Part shown: piece after piece, positions 52,491 through 62,088 of the stretch | Position numbering within the stretch: the first letter of the stretch is position 1 | How the letters are laid out: each line of letters opens with the position of its first letter | Assembly: GCF_014196205.1 (NCBI RefSeq) | Contig: NZ_JACIDE010000018.1 | Coordinates: 1 to 64,000 of the forward strand | Origin: Anoxybacteroides voinovskiense | GTDB taxonomy: Bacteria; Bacillota; Bacilli; Bacillales; Anoxybacillaceae | Length of the DNA: 64,000 nucleotides | Direction: 5' to 3' | The notes under the pieces: model-generated | Databases searched by the model: none | Seen by the model: the letters and a program-made list of their open reading frames with translations, nothing else | What the model was told of the DNA's origin: nothing | Made by a program: the position numbers and the translations under genes

Positions 52491-52604
52491 ATGAATAAAC
52501 CTAATAACCCTGCTGGAGCTAACCTGGATCCAAGAAAAATCCAAGATTCTGTAGACAAAAATACTGCAAGAATACAAAAAGATAATGGTACTAAGAAGAA
52601 ATGA
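52491..52604 (+). CDS. small hydrophilic protein
   Basis: 37 residues (MNKPNNPAGANLDPRKIQDS...GTKKK), ATG preceded by AAAGGATGG. Overlaps the end of the convergent DUF6338-like gene by 14 bases. Function unknown. Confidence 0.5.
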   Translation: MNKPNNPAGANLDPRKIQDSVDKNTARIQKDNGTKKK

Positions 52605-53298
52605 CTTCATCTTCTCGCTCATTTAATTGTGCTTCTTCAATTTTTTGAGGATCAAATATTTTTACATACATTCCTGTTTTGGTATCTACAAAAATATTCA
52701 AAACTGGAATATTATTTTTTTGAACTAAACCTGTAAAGTATTCAATATCATTCAAAAGGATGTTTCGTTCCGGTTCAAATGTCCGGGACACTTTTTTTAT
52801 TTCACCTATAAATCTAAAATTAGGCTCATCTTTATCTATTTTTCCGATCTCTATTACTTGGGCATCATTATTTAGAAACACCTCATCCCAAACGGATGGG
52901 GATTTAGATAAAGGGGCTATTCCACGCCATTTCCGTACACTGTTAATTAAGCGCATAAACACTGAATGATGAAACCATTTAGCCCATATTACTCCAAACA
53001 AAAAGCTTATTATCAAACTACTTCCGAGGAAGAAAGCAAGAAATAAAAAATCACCTGACGCCTTCTTTAGATCTGTAATATTCCAAATTGGTTTTAAATC
53101 ACTAAATAAAAAAGAAAATTTTACACACACATTAAAAGTAATAAGCGCGGTTAATGATACTGGAAACCAAAGAAGAGCAGACACAGCAGTAAATTCTGCC
53201 GGATTATGTTTTACAACCGGATTTACTCCAAAGTATTGTAACCAAAAATACAACATTAAACCAGGTAATATAAATATTAAAGTACCTAAGAAACTGTC
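52591..53298 (-). CDS. DUF6338-like membrane protein
   Basis: 235 residues from GTG at 53298 with GGAGGGG upstream; the frame extends further without a good site. Three TM helices (FLGTLIFILPGLMLYFWL, ALLWFPVSLTALITF, FLFLAFFLGSSLIISFLFG) and a cytoplasmic C-terminal domain that includes WDEVFLNNDAQVIEI and GMYVKIFDP. Resembles DUF6338. It opposes repressor and ImmA genes, in the spot where phages often carry lysogenic conversion genes. Confidence 0.65.
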   Translation of the reverse strand, partial: DSFLGTLIFILPGLMLYFWLQYFGVNPVVKHNPAEFTAVSALLWFPVSLTALITFNVCVKFSFLFSDLKPIWNITDLKKASGDFLFLAFFLGSSLIISFLFGVIWAKWFHHSVFMRLINSVRKWRGIAPLSKSPSVWDEVFLNNDAQVIEIGKIDKDEPNFRFIGEIKKVSRTFEPERNILLNDIEYFTGLVQKNNIPVLNIFVDTKTGMYVKIFDPQKIEEAQLNEREDEVISS

Positions 53299-53451
53299 CA
53301 CAATTCTCCCCTCCATAGAACTGATACATTCAATCAAATTTTATCAAAAAATTATCCCTCTTAAAACATTTATAGAACTTGTATCCACTTTAGGATTTTT
53401 CTTGCCGAAACAAACATTTGTTCGTATAATCTCCTCTAGGGAGGGGATTTT

Positions 53452-53931
53452 ATGCAATTATGTAATTACTACACAACCGCACTCGAGGACTGGGTAACGA
53501 ATTTTTATAAAAGACTCGGCATCTTCCATCCTTCACACATTGATATTGAGTACATAGCACGACGAATGAATATTTTCTTGCGTGAGAAGCCGTTTCCGTC
53601 TACACATCAAGTTTTCGGGCGGTTCCGCTGCATTGTCGTCGATTCCCGATTGTCAGAAGAAGAGAAGCGCGAAGCTTTCTTTCATGAGCTTTGCCATATT
53701 CTCCGTCATGTCGGCGTACAAAGTATGATGCCAGAGGCGTTCCGAGAACTGCAAGAACGTGATGCGAAGCTTTTCACGAAATACGCAGCCATTCCATATC
53801 ATATGCTTGATTTCATCGATTGGAATGAGCGATACATAATCGAGCAGATGACTCACCTGTTTAAGGTGACACCAAAGTTATGCGAAGAACGTTTAACACA
53901 AATTCAAAATCGCATATTCGTTTATCAATAA
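53452..53931 (+). CDS. ImmA/IrrE-family metallopeptidase
   Basis: 159 residues; zinc motif HELCH in EAFFHELCHILRHVG. ImmA proteases cleave the phage repressor on DNA damage (as in ICEBs1 and phi105), which suits a repressor without autoproteolysis. Separated from the repressor gene by the accessory block. Confidence 0.88.
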   Translation: MQLCNYYTTALEDWVTNFYKRLGIFHPSHIDIEYIARRMNIFLREKPFPSTHQVFGRFRCIVVDSRLSEEEKREAFFHELCHILRHVGVQSMMPEAFRELQERDAKLFTKYAAIPYHMLDFIDWNERYIIEQMTHLFKVTPKLCEERLTQIQNRIFVYQ

Positions 53932-53992
53932 CCTACATTAGGTATTTGTATATGTGTACGGTTGGTTTTACAATAGTGTAGAGGTGATTTTT

Positions 53993-55546
53993 ATGTACAG
54001 ACCAACGAATCTCGATGTCTTTATTTACCTCAGAAAAAGCCGTAAAGACATCGAGGAAGAGAAAAAGGCAGCCGAATCAGGCGCATCATATGACACACTA
54101 CAACGCCATCGTGATACGCTACTTGCCGTGGTGCGAAAAGAAGGACATAACATCATCGACATTTTCGAAGAAGTTGTTTCTGGGGAGTCGATTGCTGAGC
54201 GACCGGAAATTCAAAAGTTGCTCCGAGAAGTCGAATCGGGCGTTGCCGATGCCGTGCTGGTCATGGACATTGACCGTCTTGGTCGCGGGGATATGCTTGA
54301 CCAAGGCATTTTAGACCGGACGTTTCGCTATTCTGGTACAAAAATTATTACACCAACAGAGGTGTATGATCCTGAATCAGAAACATGGGAATTGGTGTTT
54401 GGAATTAAATCTCTTGTCGCACGCGAGGAACTCAAAACAATCACGAAACGCATGCAACGTGGTCGCCGTGCTTCCGCTGCTGAAGGGAAATCTATTTCAA
54501 AGAAGCCACCATACGGCTATCTTCGCGATGATAATCTCAAGCTGTATCCTGATCCAGAAACGGCATGGGTAGTCGTGAAAATATTCGAGATGATGAGAGA
54601 TGGTCATGGACGGCAAGCGATTGCTGCAGAGTTGGACAAGCTTGGTGTAAAACCGCCCGATGGGAAGCGTTCATTTTGGTCGCCTTCAAGCATTACCGCA
54701 ATCGTGAAAAATGAGGTATACATGGGGCATATCATCTGGGGCAAGGTGAAGTACGTCAAACAAAACGGGAAGTATAAGCGTAAAAAAATGCCACCAGAGC
54801 GCTGGCATGTGAAAGAAAATGCTCATGAGCCGCTCGTATCAAAAGAATTGTGGGAAGCAGCGAATAAAGCCCATACAGCCCGTTGGCGACCATCTACGGT
54901 CGAAAGCAAGGTATTAGCTAACCCTCTCGCTGGATTGCTTAAATGCGAGGTTTGTGGCTATACAATGTGGTATCAGCCGCGTAAAGATAGACCTAATGCG
55001 CTCATTCGTTGTGCAAACCCTAAATGTAAAGGAGTACAGAAAGGCGCTTTGCTCCCTCTTGTAGAAGAACGCATATTGCAATCACTCGCTGAATTCGTTG
55101 ACCAGTTTGAAGTGCAGGAGCAAATGCTCGAGAAAAGGGAAAAACAATCTGTTATCCCCCTCAGGCAAAAAGCTCTTGAGAAAAAAGAAAAAGAGTTAAG
55201 AGAGTTGAACGTGCAAAAGAACAATCTCCATGACTTCTTAGAACGCGGAATATATACAATTGAAGTGTTCCTCGAACGACAACAAAACATCGTAGCACGC
55301 ATGAAACAAACACAAGAGGAGATCGAGCAGCTGAAACAGGAAATTGAAAAAGAACAACTCAAGGAAAAGAACATTAACGAGTATATCCCGACAGTAAAAA
55401 AAGTTTTAGAGGCATATCATCGGACAGATGACGTAGAAAAGAAAAATCGCCTTCTCAAGTCGGTTCTTGAGAAAGCGACATACTTGCGTAAACCTGAGTG
55501 GACGAAAAAAGATCAATTCATAATACAAATTTATCCTAAAATCTAG
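53993..55546 (+). CDS. int: large serine integrase
   Basis: 517 residues from ATG at 53993 (GAGGTG upstream; the frame opens at 53954). Catalytic serine in [10 protein letters not shown] (Ser16), resolvase core with [11 protein letters not shown], recombinase domain ([44 protein letters not shown]), zinc ribbon ([20 protein letters not shown]) and a long coiled coil (about 380-470) ahead of the C-terminus. It lies next to attR and its attP is a long palindrome, as expected. Confidence 0.95.
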   Translation: MYRPTNLDVFIYLRKSRKDIEEEKKAAESGASYDTLQRHRDTLLAVVRKEGHNIIDIFEEVVSGESIAERPEIQKLLREVESGVADAVLVMDIDRLGRGDMLDQGILDRTFRYSGTKIITPTEVYDPESETWELVFGIKSLVAREELKTITKRMQRGRRASAAEGKSISKKPPYGYLRDDNLKLYPDPETAWVVVKIFEMMRDGHGRQAIAAELDKLGVKPPDGKRSFWSPSSITAIVKNEVYMGHIIWGKVKYVKQNGKYKRKKMPPERWHVKENAHEPLVSKELWEAANKAHTARWRPSTVESKVLANPLAGLLKCEVCGYTMWYQPRKDRPNALIRCANPKCKGVQKGALLPLVEERILQSLAEFVDQFEVQEQMLEKREKQSVIPLRQKALEKKEKELRELNVQKNNLHDFLERGIYTIEVFLERQQNIVARMKQTQEEIEQLKQEIEKEQLKEKNINEYIPTVKKVLEAYHRTDDVEKKNRLLKSVLEKATYLRKPEWTKKDQFIIQIYPKI

Positions 55547-56712
55547 CGTGAGGCAACCGCCTCCTTTTTTTCTGCTGAGAAGAAATGTTTCAAAGCATTG
55601 AGTACATCGCTCTTTTGCTTTAAAATGTAGTAATTAAAGCGTTCGTCTTTAATATTTTGATACGCCCGCATAAGTGTATAGGGTGTACGGTTGTACTGAT
55701 TCACTTCCCCGTATCCGAACATATTGGATACTTTCATCAACTCACCGACAAGTTTGACACAGCGCGCGTTATCTGATGTAAGGTTATCGCCGTCTGAAAA
55801 ATGAAATGGATAAATATTATAACGGGACGGAGAATATTGCGTTTCAATTAATTCCAACGCTTTTCGGTAAGCCGAAGAGCAAATCGTGCCGCCGCTTTCC
55901 CCTTTCGTGAAAAACTCCTCTTCTGTCACGACTTTTGCTTCCGTATGATGCGCAATAAATACAATATCGACCGTTTGATATTTCGTCCGCAAAAAGCGTG
56001 TCATCCAGAAGAAAAAGCTTCTTGCCATATATTTTTCCCACAATCCCATCGAGCCGCTCGTATCCATCATCGCCAGAACGACTGCTTTCGAATCCGGTTT
56101 GATGACCTCATTCCATGTTTTAAACTTCAAATCTTCTGGATAAATCGGATAAAAACTCGGGTTTCCATTCATCGCATTCCGCTTAAACGCTGTCATCATC
56201 GTTCGCTTTTTATCGATGTTACCCATTAACCCTGTGCGGCGAATATCGTTAAACTGAATATGTTGAACGACGTTTTGATCCATTTCTTTTCGCTTCAAAT
56301 CCGGCAACTCGAGTTGGCTGAACAGCGCTTCTTGCAACTCCAGTAACGACACTTCTGCCTCGTAATAATCGTGTCCTGCTTGATCGCCGGCTCCTTGCCC
56401 TGTTCCAGGCCCTTTCTGTCCATCCCCAGAACCATCGCGGGCAACAACATCGCCTACTTGACTGTCCCCATCTCCTTGGCCGACGTGCTTATTTTTATCA
56501 TAGTTATATCGAATTTTATATTCATCTAAAGAACGAATCGGAATTTTAATGACATCGCGACCATTAGACATAATGATGCTTTCTTCTGTGATTAAATCTG
56601 CTAAATTATTTTTAATCGCTTCTTTCACTTTTTCTTGATGCCGTTTTTGATCATCATGTCCTTTCCGATGGAGGGACCAGTCTTCTTTTGACACAACAAA
56701 ATTTCCGCTCAT
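55543..56712 (-). CDS. yhbH: YhbH, chimeric: host body with phage-encoded C-terminus
   Basis: 389-residue sporulation-associated DUF444/YhbH protein with a von Willebrand-like fold ([12 protein letters not shown] metal site; [16 protein letters not shown]). It partners with PrkA and SpoVR-type proteins. Residues 1-338 are host; QYNR (339-342) spans the att core; residues 343-389 come from phage DNA and replace 44 host residues found at 18350-18486. The frame is intact, so function is probably preserved. The last codons overlap a plus-strand terminator for integrase. Confidence 0.92.
   Translation of the reverse strand: MSGNFVVSKEDWSLHRKGHDDQKRHQEKVKEAIKNNLADLITEESIIMSNGRDVIKIPIRSLDEYKIRYNYDKNKHVGQGDGDSQVGDVVARDGSGDGQKGPGTGQGAGDQAGHDYYEAEVSLLELQEALFSQLELPDLKRKEMDQNVVQHIQFNDIRRTGLMGNIDKKRTMMTAFKRNAMNGNPSFYPIYPEDLKFKTWNEVIKPDSKAVVLAMMDTSGSMGLWEKYMARSFFFWMTRFLRTKYQTVDIVFIAHHTEAKVVTEEEFFTKGESGGTICSSAYRKALELIETQYSPSRYNIYPFHFSDGDNLTSDNARCVKLVGELMKVSNMFGYGEVNQYNRTPYTLMRAYQNIKDERFNYYILKQKSDVLNALKHFFSAEKKEAVASR
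55551..55572 (+). terminator. integrase terminator within the yhbH 3' end
   Basis: GAGGC-AACC-GCCTC followed by CTTTTTTTC, just after the integrase stop and inside the phage-supplied part of yhbH. Confidence 0.75.
55688..55700. repeat. attR: attR core of the prophage
   Basis: CGGTTGTACTGAT, identical to 18486-18498. Left of it is phage sequence, right of it host yhbH. TG at 55697-55698 is the probable crossover dinucleotide. Confidence 0.88.
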
Positions 56713-56865
56713 CGTTTCCCCTCCTTATCACTTTTTTTGAGTTTCATCATATACTGATGTTGGCGTCTACGACATACAATAATAACGGTTGTTTACTCTA
56801 TCCTATGCAAAAAACTTAAATAATTGACAAATAATTAGGAAAATTCGACCACCGGACAAGCCTAA

Positions 56866-56897
56866 AAATGAGAAGAAGCACGCCTTATTGGCATGCT
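56866..56897 (-). terminator. terminator of prkA
   Basis: AGCACGCC / GGCATGCT with T-rich minus-strand sequence beyond. Confidence 0.75.
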
Positions 56898-58792
56898 TAA
56901 CGATTTAATAAACTTCCGACGTAGCGAAGCAGTTCGTTCGCCGATGTAGAATTGTATCCGTATTCGTCAATGAGACGAGCGACGACTTCGTTAATTCTTT
57001 TTAATTGCTGCTCATCTGGCGTTTTCGTCGACGTCGTAATTTTGACAATGTCCTTTAAATCCGCAAACAATTTCTTCTGGATCGCTTCCCGCAACCGTTC
57101 ATGGGAATTATAATCAAACCGCTGTCCTTTTCGTGCATATGCCGAAATGCGAATTAAAATTTCTTCGCGAAACGCCTTTTTCGCGTTTTCTGAAATGCCG
57201 ATTTGCTCTTCAATCGAACGCATCAGTTTTTCATCTGGGTTCATTTCTTCCCCTGTCAACGGATCGCGTAACTTCGTTTTATTGCAATACGCCTCTACGT
57301 TATCTAAGTAGTTATCCATTAACGTTTTCGCTGATTCTTCATACGAATAAACGAACGCTTTTTGCACTTCTTTTTTCGCAATCTCATCATATTCTTTCCG
57401 CGCTAACGAAATGAAGTTTAAATACCGCTCTCGATCTTCATTCGAAATCGATGGATGTTGATCAAGTCCTTCTTTTAGCGAGCGGAGCACATCAAGCGCA
57501 TTAATCGAAGGAACTTCTTTTCGAATGATACAAGAAGAAATGCGGTTAATGACATACCGTGGATCAATGCCGCTCATCCCTTCATCCGGATACTCTTTTT
57601 TCAACTCCTCCACATCGACTTCGCTAAACCCTTCTACCGCTTCCCCATCGTAAAGGCGCATCTTTTTCACTAAATCAATATCGGAGCGTTTCGGCTCCTT
57701 GAGGCGTGTCAAAATCGTAAACATTGCCGCTACCCGAAGCGTATGTGGGGCAATATGGACATCTGCTACGTCGCTTTCGCGAATCATTTTTTCATAAATG
57801 CGCTCTTCTTCTGACACTTTTAAGTTATATGGTATCGGCATGACGATAATTCGCGAATGAAGCGCTTCATTCTTTTTATTCGCAATAAATGAACGATACT
57901 CTGTTTCATTCGTATGCGCGACAATTAATTCATCGGCACTAATAAGTGCAAATCTGCCTGCTTTAAAATTTCCTTCTTGTGTTAAAGAAAGCAAGTGCCA
58001 TAAAAATTTCTCGTCGCACTTTAACATTTCTTGAAATTCCATAATCCCGCGGTTTGCTTTATTTAGCTCCCCGTCAAAGCGATATGCCCGTGGATCGGAT
58101 TCTGACCCATATTGAGCAATCGTCGAAAAATCGATGCTTCCTGTCAAATCTGCAATGTCCTGTGATTTTGGATCCGATGGGCTAAAAGTTCCAATGCCTA
58201 CCCGTTTATTTTCCGAAAAGAAAATGCGTTCGACCATCACATCTTCAATTCGACCACCGTACTCCTTTTCTAGCCGCATCATATTCAACGGGGAAAGTTC
58301 CCCTTCAATGCGAATACCGTATTCACGATAAAACTCATCGCGCAAATGATGTGGGACAAGATGCAATGGATCTTCGTGCATCGGACATCCTTTAATCGCA
58401 TATACCGCACCGCGATCTGTCAATGAATACGCTTCTAGTCCTCGTTTTAACATCGTCACAAGCGTCGATTTTCCACCGCCGACCGGCCCCATCAACAACA
58501 AAATCCGCTTTCGGACATCTAGACGTTTCGCTGCTGGATGGAAATACTCTTCTACTAACCGCTCTAACGCTTCCTCTAGTCCAAACAACTGTCCGCTAAA
58601 GAAGTTGTATCTCTTTTTTCCGTCAACTTCTTCTACCCCAGCGTCTTTAATCATATTATAGACACGCGAATGAGCGGACTGGGCAACCCACGGCTTTTCT
58701 TTTAAAATCTCTAAATACTCAGCGAAGGTTCCTTCCCACTTTAACCGTTGCTCTTCCTCCCGGTATTTCGCAATTTTCTTTAAAATATCCAT
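56897..58792 (-). CDS. prkA: PrkA, sporulation AAA protein
   Basis: 631 residues. AAA ATPase with Walker A GPVGGGKST (about 105-113), FAEYLEILKEKPWVAQSAHSR N-terminus, and the C-terminal kinase-like region. In B. subtilis it is expressed in sporulation and reported as a Lon-like or kinase protein; the activity is debated. yhbH follows 184 bp downstream, beyond a terminator. Confidence 0.95.
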   Translation of the reverse strand: MDILKKIAKYREEEQRLKWEGTFAEYLEILKEKPWVAQSAHSRVYNMIKDAGVEEVDGKKRYNFFSGQLFGLEEALERLVEEYFHPAAKRLDVRKRILLLMGPVGGGKSTLVTMLKRGLEAYSLTDRGAVYAIKGCPMHEDPLHLVPHHLRDEFYREYGIRIEGELSPLNMMRLEKEYGGRIEDVMVERIFFSENKRVGIGTFSPSDPKSQDIADLTGSIDFSTIAQYGSESDPRAYRFDGELNKANRGIMEFQEMLKCDEKFLWHLLSLTQEGNFKAGRFALISADELIVAHTNETEYRSFIANKKNEALHSRIIVMPIPYNLKVSEEERIYEKMIRESDVADVHIAPHTLRVAAMFTILTRLKEPKRSDIDLVKKMRLYDGEAVEGFSEVDVEELKKEYPDEGMSGIDPRYVINRISSCIIRKEVPSINALDVLRSLKEGLDQHPSISNEDRERYLNFISLARKEYDEIAKKEVQKAFVYSYEESAKTLMDNYLDNVEAYCNKTKLRDPLTGEEMNPDEKLMRSIEEQIGISENAKKAFREEILIRISAYARKGQRFDYNSHERLREAIQKKLFADLKDIVKITTSTKTPDEQQLKRINEVVARLIDEYGYNSTSANELLRYVGSLLNR

Positions 58793-58961
58793 TCAAGAAC
58801 CTCCCCATCCTTGATGTCTAGCTGAAAGATTATTACAATGTATGCAAGGATGTCCGTAATCATTCGCCACGAAATAAAAATTTGCCTTTCCCTCTAAACA
58901 TTGTTTGCCGCATCGGCTATAATAAAAAAAGGACGACCATCGATAAAGGAGGAAAAGTGGC

Positions 58962-59054
58962 ATGAGAACATTGCTTGTAATCGGCGTGATTGTTGCCTTT
59001 TTATCCGCTATTTTTACTGCAGGCTACAATGACAAGCCTGGTGTAAAAAATTAA
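58962..59054 (+). CDS. small single-span membrane protein
   Basis: 30 residues (MRTLLVIGVIVAFLSAIFTA then GYNDKPGVKN). AAGGAGG upstream, TATAAT at 58918-58923. Short proteins of this kind are common in Bacilli; function unknown. Confidence 0.6.
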   Translation: MRTLLVIGVIVAFLSAIFTAGYNDKPGVKN

Positions 59055-59060
59055 TCAATA

Positions 59061-59091
59061 AAAAACGACCTCCAAATTGAAGGTCGTTTTT
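59061..59091. terminator. bidirectional terminator
   Basis: AAAAACGACCT / AGGTCGTTTTT between the small membrane protein gene and trmL. Confidence 0.9.
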
Positions 59092-59093
59092 TA

Positions 59094-59567
59094 TTAAAAT
59101 ACTCCCTTAAATCCTTGTTGTCTTAGCGCCTCATATACTAAAATAGCTGCTGTATTGGATAAATTAAGGGAACGCACGTTATCGTTCATCGGAATTCGTA
59201 AACAATAATCCATATTATTTTCAATCAGTTCTTTCGGAAGCCCACTCGTTTCACGGCCGAATACAAAAAAATAATCTTTTTCCGGGTCGCTGTAATCGAA
59301 CGAATCGTAATATTTTTGGCCAAACTTCGTAATAAAGTAAAATTCTCCGTCCTTATATTTGTCAAAAAGCTCTTGAAGCGAATCATAGTAAAAAATATTG
59401 ACATACTGCCAATAATCGAGACCAGCTCGTTTCAACATTTTATCATCCGTTGAAAAGCCAAGCGGGCGAATTAAATGCAATGCTGTGCCCGTCGCCGCAC
59501 AAGTCCGCGCAATATTTCCTGTATTCGCTGGAATTTCTGGTTGATACAATACTACATGCAAAGCCAC
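59094..59567 (-). CDS. trmL: tRNA (cytidine/uridine-34 2'-O)-methyltransferase
   Basis: 157 residues, SPOUT (SpoU) fold: NTGNIARTCAATG near the N-terminus, FVFGRETSGLP and IPMNDNVRSLNLSNTAAILVYEALRQ forming the SAM knot. Methylates the wobble base of tRNA-Leu. Also known as CspR in B. subtilis. Start GTG at 59567 gives MALHVVLYQ, as in orthologues. Confidence 0.93.
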   Translation of the reverse strand: MALHVVLYQPEIPANTGNIARTCAATGTALHLIRPLGFSTDDKMLKRAGLDYWQYVNIFYYDSLQELFDKYKDGEFYFITKFGQKYYDSFDYSDPEKDYFFVFGRETSGLPKELIENNMDYCLRIPMNDNVRSLNLSNTAAILVYEALRQQGFKGVF

Positions 59568-59680
59568 CTTTATTCACGAAACTTACGCAAGGAATCTCTT
59601 GCCTACACCTTACGCAAGTTTCATTCCCTCCTTTCGATACGTACATCTGTCAAATTGTCATCGTTCTCCGCTTTATTATA

Positions 59681-60559
59681 CTATGGTTTATCAACAATAT
59701 GAAAAAATTTATATTGAATATTTGGCGTATAGGCGCTTGAATCTTCATACGACCAATAACGCATGCGGCTATTGGTTGTATGGGCATTTACAAGCGGCAT
59801 CCCTTGCTTATCTTTTGCCACAACAATCGTGGAATGATTAAATCGACCGTCTCCTTCAAAATCATAGCAAATGACATCCCCTACCATTAGTTGGTCCGGA
59901 GTAGATACTTCTATTGTTTTTATCCCAGGGTGCTCACCGCTTAAATACCACCGGAAAGCGTGAGCAACCGCCCAACTATAGCTCCAATTTTTGTTTTTCA
60001 TCCACCACCCTTTTTGGCGGTTAGGATATCCCGTCATCGGGATGCCGCCTGCATATAAACATTGCGACACAAAATTAGTGCAATCCACCGCAAATTTAGG
60101 AAACGCTGGGTGATAGCTGTTCCACCATGTTTCCGCATATTTTACAGCCTTTATCCGGTCGTACGTGTAATAAATGACCGCCTCTTTTTTCCCTTCTCGC
60201 TCTAAGCGAATAGGCGCTTGCGATGCGTCAACCGCTTCCATTTGTTTTTCTTCCACTAAACGTCCTCGGGTAAAACGTGCTCGTCGCGGTTCCACTTTCT
60301 CCTCTATATACATCCATCCATGCTGTTCAATTAAAAATTGATAATGCACGATATAGTCCACATGGAGCCACTCACCCATTTGTTGCTTACGAACTACTTG
60401 CCCTTTCAGTTCACATTTTACGATTTCCGCTTCACGCTTTTTCAACAATTGTTGCTTTTTCTCAACGATTGAATCTTCTTGAGCTCTTTCAGTTGACACA
60501 AAAAGCTGTGCCCGTTTTTCTAAAAGCGCCTCGAGCTGTTTTTTCACAATGCCCACCAC
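59681..60559 (-). CDS. yhbB: YhbB, amidase-domain protein
   Basis: 292 residues. C-terminal amidase_6 domain with catalytic Cys in FAVDCTNFVSQCLYAGG and His in RFNHSTIVV; the N-terminal half is helical. No signal peptide is evident. Placed between trmL and queG exactly as in B. subtilis. Substrate unknown. Confidence 0.88.
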   Translation of the reverse strand: MVGIVKKQLEALLEKRAQLFVSTERAQEDSIVEKKQQLLKKREAEIVKCELKGQVVRKQQMGEWLHVDYIVHYQFLIEQHGWMYIEEKVEPRRARFTRGRLVEEKQMEAVDASQAPIRLEREGKKEAVIYYTYDRIKAVKYAETWWNSYHPAFPKFAVDCTNFVSQCLYAGGIPMTGYPNRQKGWWMKNKNWSYSWAVAHAFRWYLSGEHPGIKTIEVSTPDQLMVGDVICYDFEGDGRFNHSTIVVAKDKQGMPLVNAHTTNSRMRYWSYEDSSAYTPNIQYKFFHIVDKP

Positions 60560-60593
60560 GTTTCTTTTTTTATTACATTATATGGCGGGGTCT

Positions 60594-61739
60594 TCATTTT
60601 TTCCTTTGTGCATGCAACATTCGTAATCCTTTTTCGATTTCTCGCAATACGTCCTCGTCTTTTTCATGCTGTAACGCTTGTTCTAATATTTTGGCAACAC
60701 TATCATCACCAATTTTCCCAAGCGCCCACGCAGCCGTTCCGCGAATAACTGGTCGACTATCTTCTTTAAGCAGGTGCACTAAATCCGGGATAGCTGTCCG
60801 GTCTTTAAAATGCGCTAATGCCAAAATAGCGTTACGTTGAATCGGCTTTTTCCCACGCCACGAACCTGCGAGCGAACCATACTTTTCCTTAAACTCGCGA
60901 TTAGATAGGTGGAGCAACGGTTTTAATAGTGGCTTAACGATTTCAGGATCCGGCTCCATTTCGGGATGGAGATGAAAATCTTTTCCCTTATTTGCTGGGC
61001 ATACCATTTGGCATGTGTCGCAACCGTATAGTCGATTTCCGATTTTATCACGAAACTCTTCAGACAAAAACCCTTTCGTTTGCGTCAAAAATGCAATGCA
61101 CCTTTGCGCATTAAGTTGTCCTCCTTGAACGAGAGCACCAGTCGGACATGCTTCAATACATTTTGTACATGTACCACATCGGTCTTCGATTGGTACATCT
61201 GGAGGAAATGGAATCGTTGTAATCATTTCTCCTAAATAAACGTACGAGCCAAACTCCGGTGTAATGACAGCACAATTTTTTCCGCTCCAGCCGATTCCTG
61301 CACGCACAGCCACCGCCCGATCTGCTAATTCGCCTGTATCCACCATTGATTTTACTTGCGCGGTTGGTACTTTTGTTAAAATAAAATCCTCTAGCATTTT
61401 CAACCGTTGTCGTAAAATATGATGATAATCTTCCCCCCATGAAGCGCGGCAAAAAATTCCCCTGCGCGCTTCCTTTGTGCTTCGTGGTGCACCTTTCATT
61501 TTTGATGGATAAGCAAGTGCAATTGCAATAATCGACTTTGCATGCGGCAAAAGCATCGACGGGTTTGTACGCTTTTCTATATCTGGTTCTTCAAATCCTG
61601 ATTGATAGCCTAGTTGTTGTTGCTGAAGGAGACGTTCTTTTAGTTCCACAAATGGATCAGCGCTGGCAAATCCAATTTTATCAATGCCTATCTCTTGGCT
61701 ATATGCAATAATTTCTTTCTTGAGTTGATTGATATCCAT
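60594..61739 (-). CDS. queG: epoxyqueuosine reductase
   Basis: 381 residues from ATG at 61739 (AAAGGAGGTG upstream). Last step of queuosine synthesis, using cobalamin and two 4Fe-4S clusters: CGTCTKCIEACPTGAL and GCDTCQMVCPANKG. The C-terminus has HEAT-like repeats (FKDRTAIPDLVHLLKEDSRPVIRGTAAWALGKIGD). Confidence 0.95.
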   Translation of the reverse strand: MDINQLKKEIIAYSQEIGIDKIGFASADPFVELKERLLQQQQLGYQSGFEEPDIEKRTNPSMLLPHAKSIIAIALAYPSKMKGAPRSTKEARRGIFCRASWGEDYHHILRQRLKMLEDFILTKVPTAQVKSMVDTGELADRAVAVRAGIGWSGKNCAVITPEFGSYVYLGEMITTIPFPPDVPIEDRCGTCTKCIEACPTGALVQGGQLNAQRCIAFLTQTKGFLSEEFRDKIGNRLYGCDTCQMVCPANKGKDFHLHPEMEPDPEIVKPLLKPLLHLSNREFKEKYGSLAGSWRGKKPIQRNAILALAHFKDRTAIPDLVHLLKEDSRPVIRGTAAWALGKIGDDSVAKILEQALQHEKDEDVLREIEKGLRMLHAQRKK

Positions 61740-61821
61740 CGCTGCACCTCCTTTCGTTAAAATAGGCGACGATGAGCAAAAAAACAAGGAGTAAAAAATG
61801 TAAATCATTTGAATCTTCAGG

Positions 61822-61873
61822 AAAAACAAAAAACGCAATGCCCCGTTCTCCCGAAGAAACGAAACACTGCGTT
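61822..61873 (-). terminator. terminator of the tRNA operon
   Basis: Minus-strand hairpin with AACGCA / TGCGTT outer arms and an inner CGTT / AACG pair, followed by TTTTGTTTTT, 14 bases beyond the last tRNA. Confidence 0.75.
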
Positions 61874-61887
61874 GTCCCCTATGTATA

Positions 61888-61961
61888 TGGAGCGGGTGAT
61901 GGGAATCGAACCCACGACATCAGCTTGGAAGGCTGAGGTTTTACCACTAAACTACACCCGC
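61888..61961 (-). tRNA. tRNA-Gly (TCC)
   Basis: Cloverleaf with 7-bp acceptor GCGGGTG/CACCCGC, anticodon loop CTTCCAA, T-loop GTTCGAT, encoded CCA. The 5' half is duplicated twice upstream (62089-62119, 62246-62276). Confidence 0.95.
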
Positions 61962-62007
61962 ATATAGCACACTGCTATTATTTTTATTGCTGTGACGCAA
62001 TTTTCCA

Positions 62008-62088
62008 TGCCTCTTCCTCTACTAGCTGATTCAAAGATGTTGCATGCGTCGAGGCAACTCGTCGCTTATTCGACGATGCATCGCTCGT
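62008..62088. repeat. 81-bp tRNA-associated element, copy A
   Basis: Starts TGCCTCTTCCTC and ends CGCTCGT. Followed directly by a 31-nt copy of the tRNA-Gly 5' part. Almost identical to copy B, 157 bp away. Confidence 0.85.

Larger units (their letters stand above)
18499..55687. mobile_element. integrated siphovirus prophage (about 37.2 kb)
   Basis: Bounded by 13-bp att cores in yhbH. It contains serine integrase, cI/cro switch, ImmA, replication genes, HNH/terminase/portal/protease/HK97 capsid, head-tail joining, tail, holin, amidase and accessory genes. All structural and lysis genes are uninterrupted, so it could be functional. Late genes are on the minus strand; integrase and repressor are on the plus strand. 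Confidence 0.93.

Noticed and set aside
53993-55546. Possibility that the serine recombinase belongs to an ICE or transposon
   Set aside because: Its adjacent att site bounds a full siphovirus genome and no transposase or conjugation genes lie next to it.
59582-59620. Direct repeat CTTACGCAAG upstream of trmL as an operator
   Set aside because: Only two copies with a small hairpin between; nothing links it to a known regulator.
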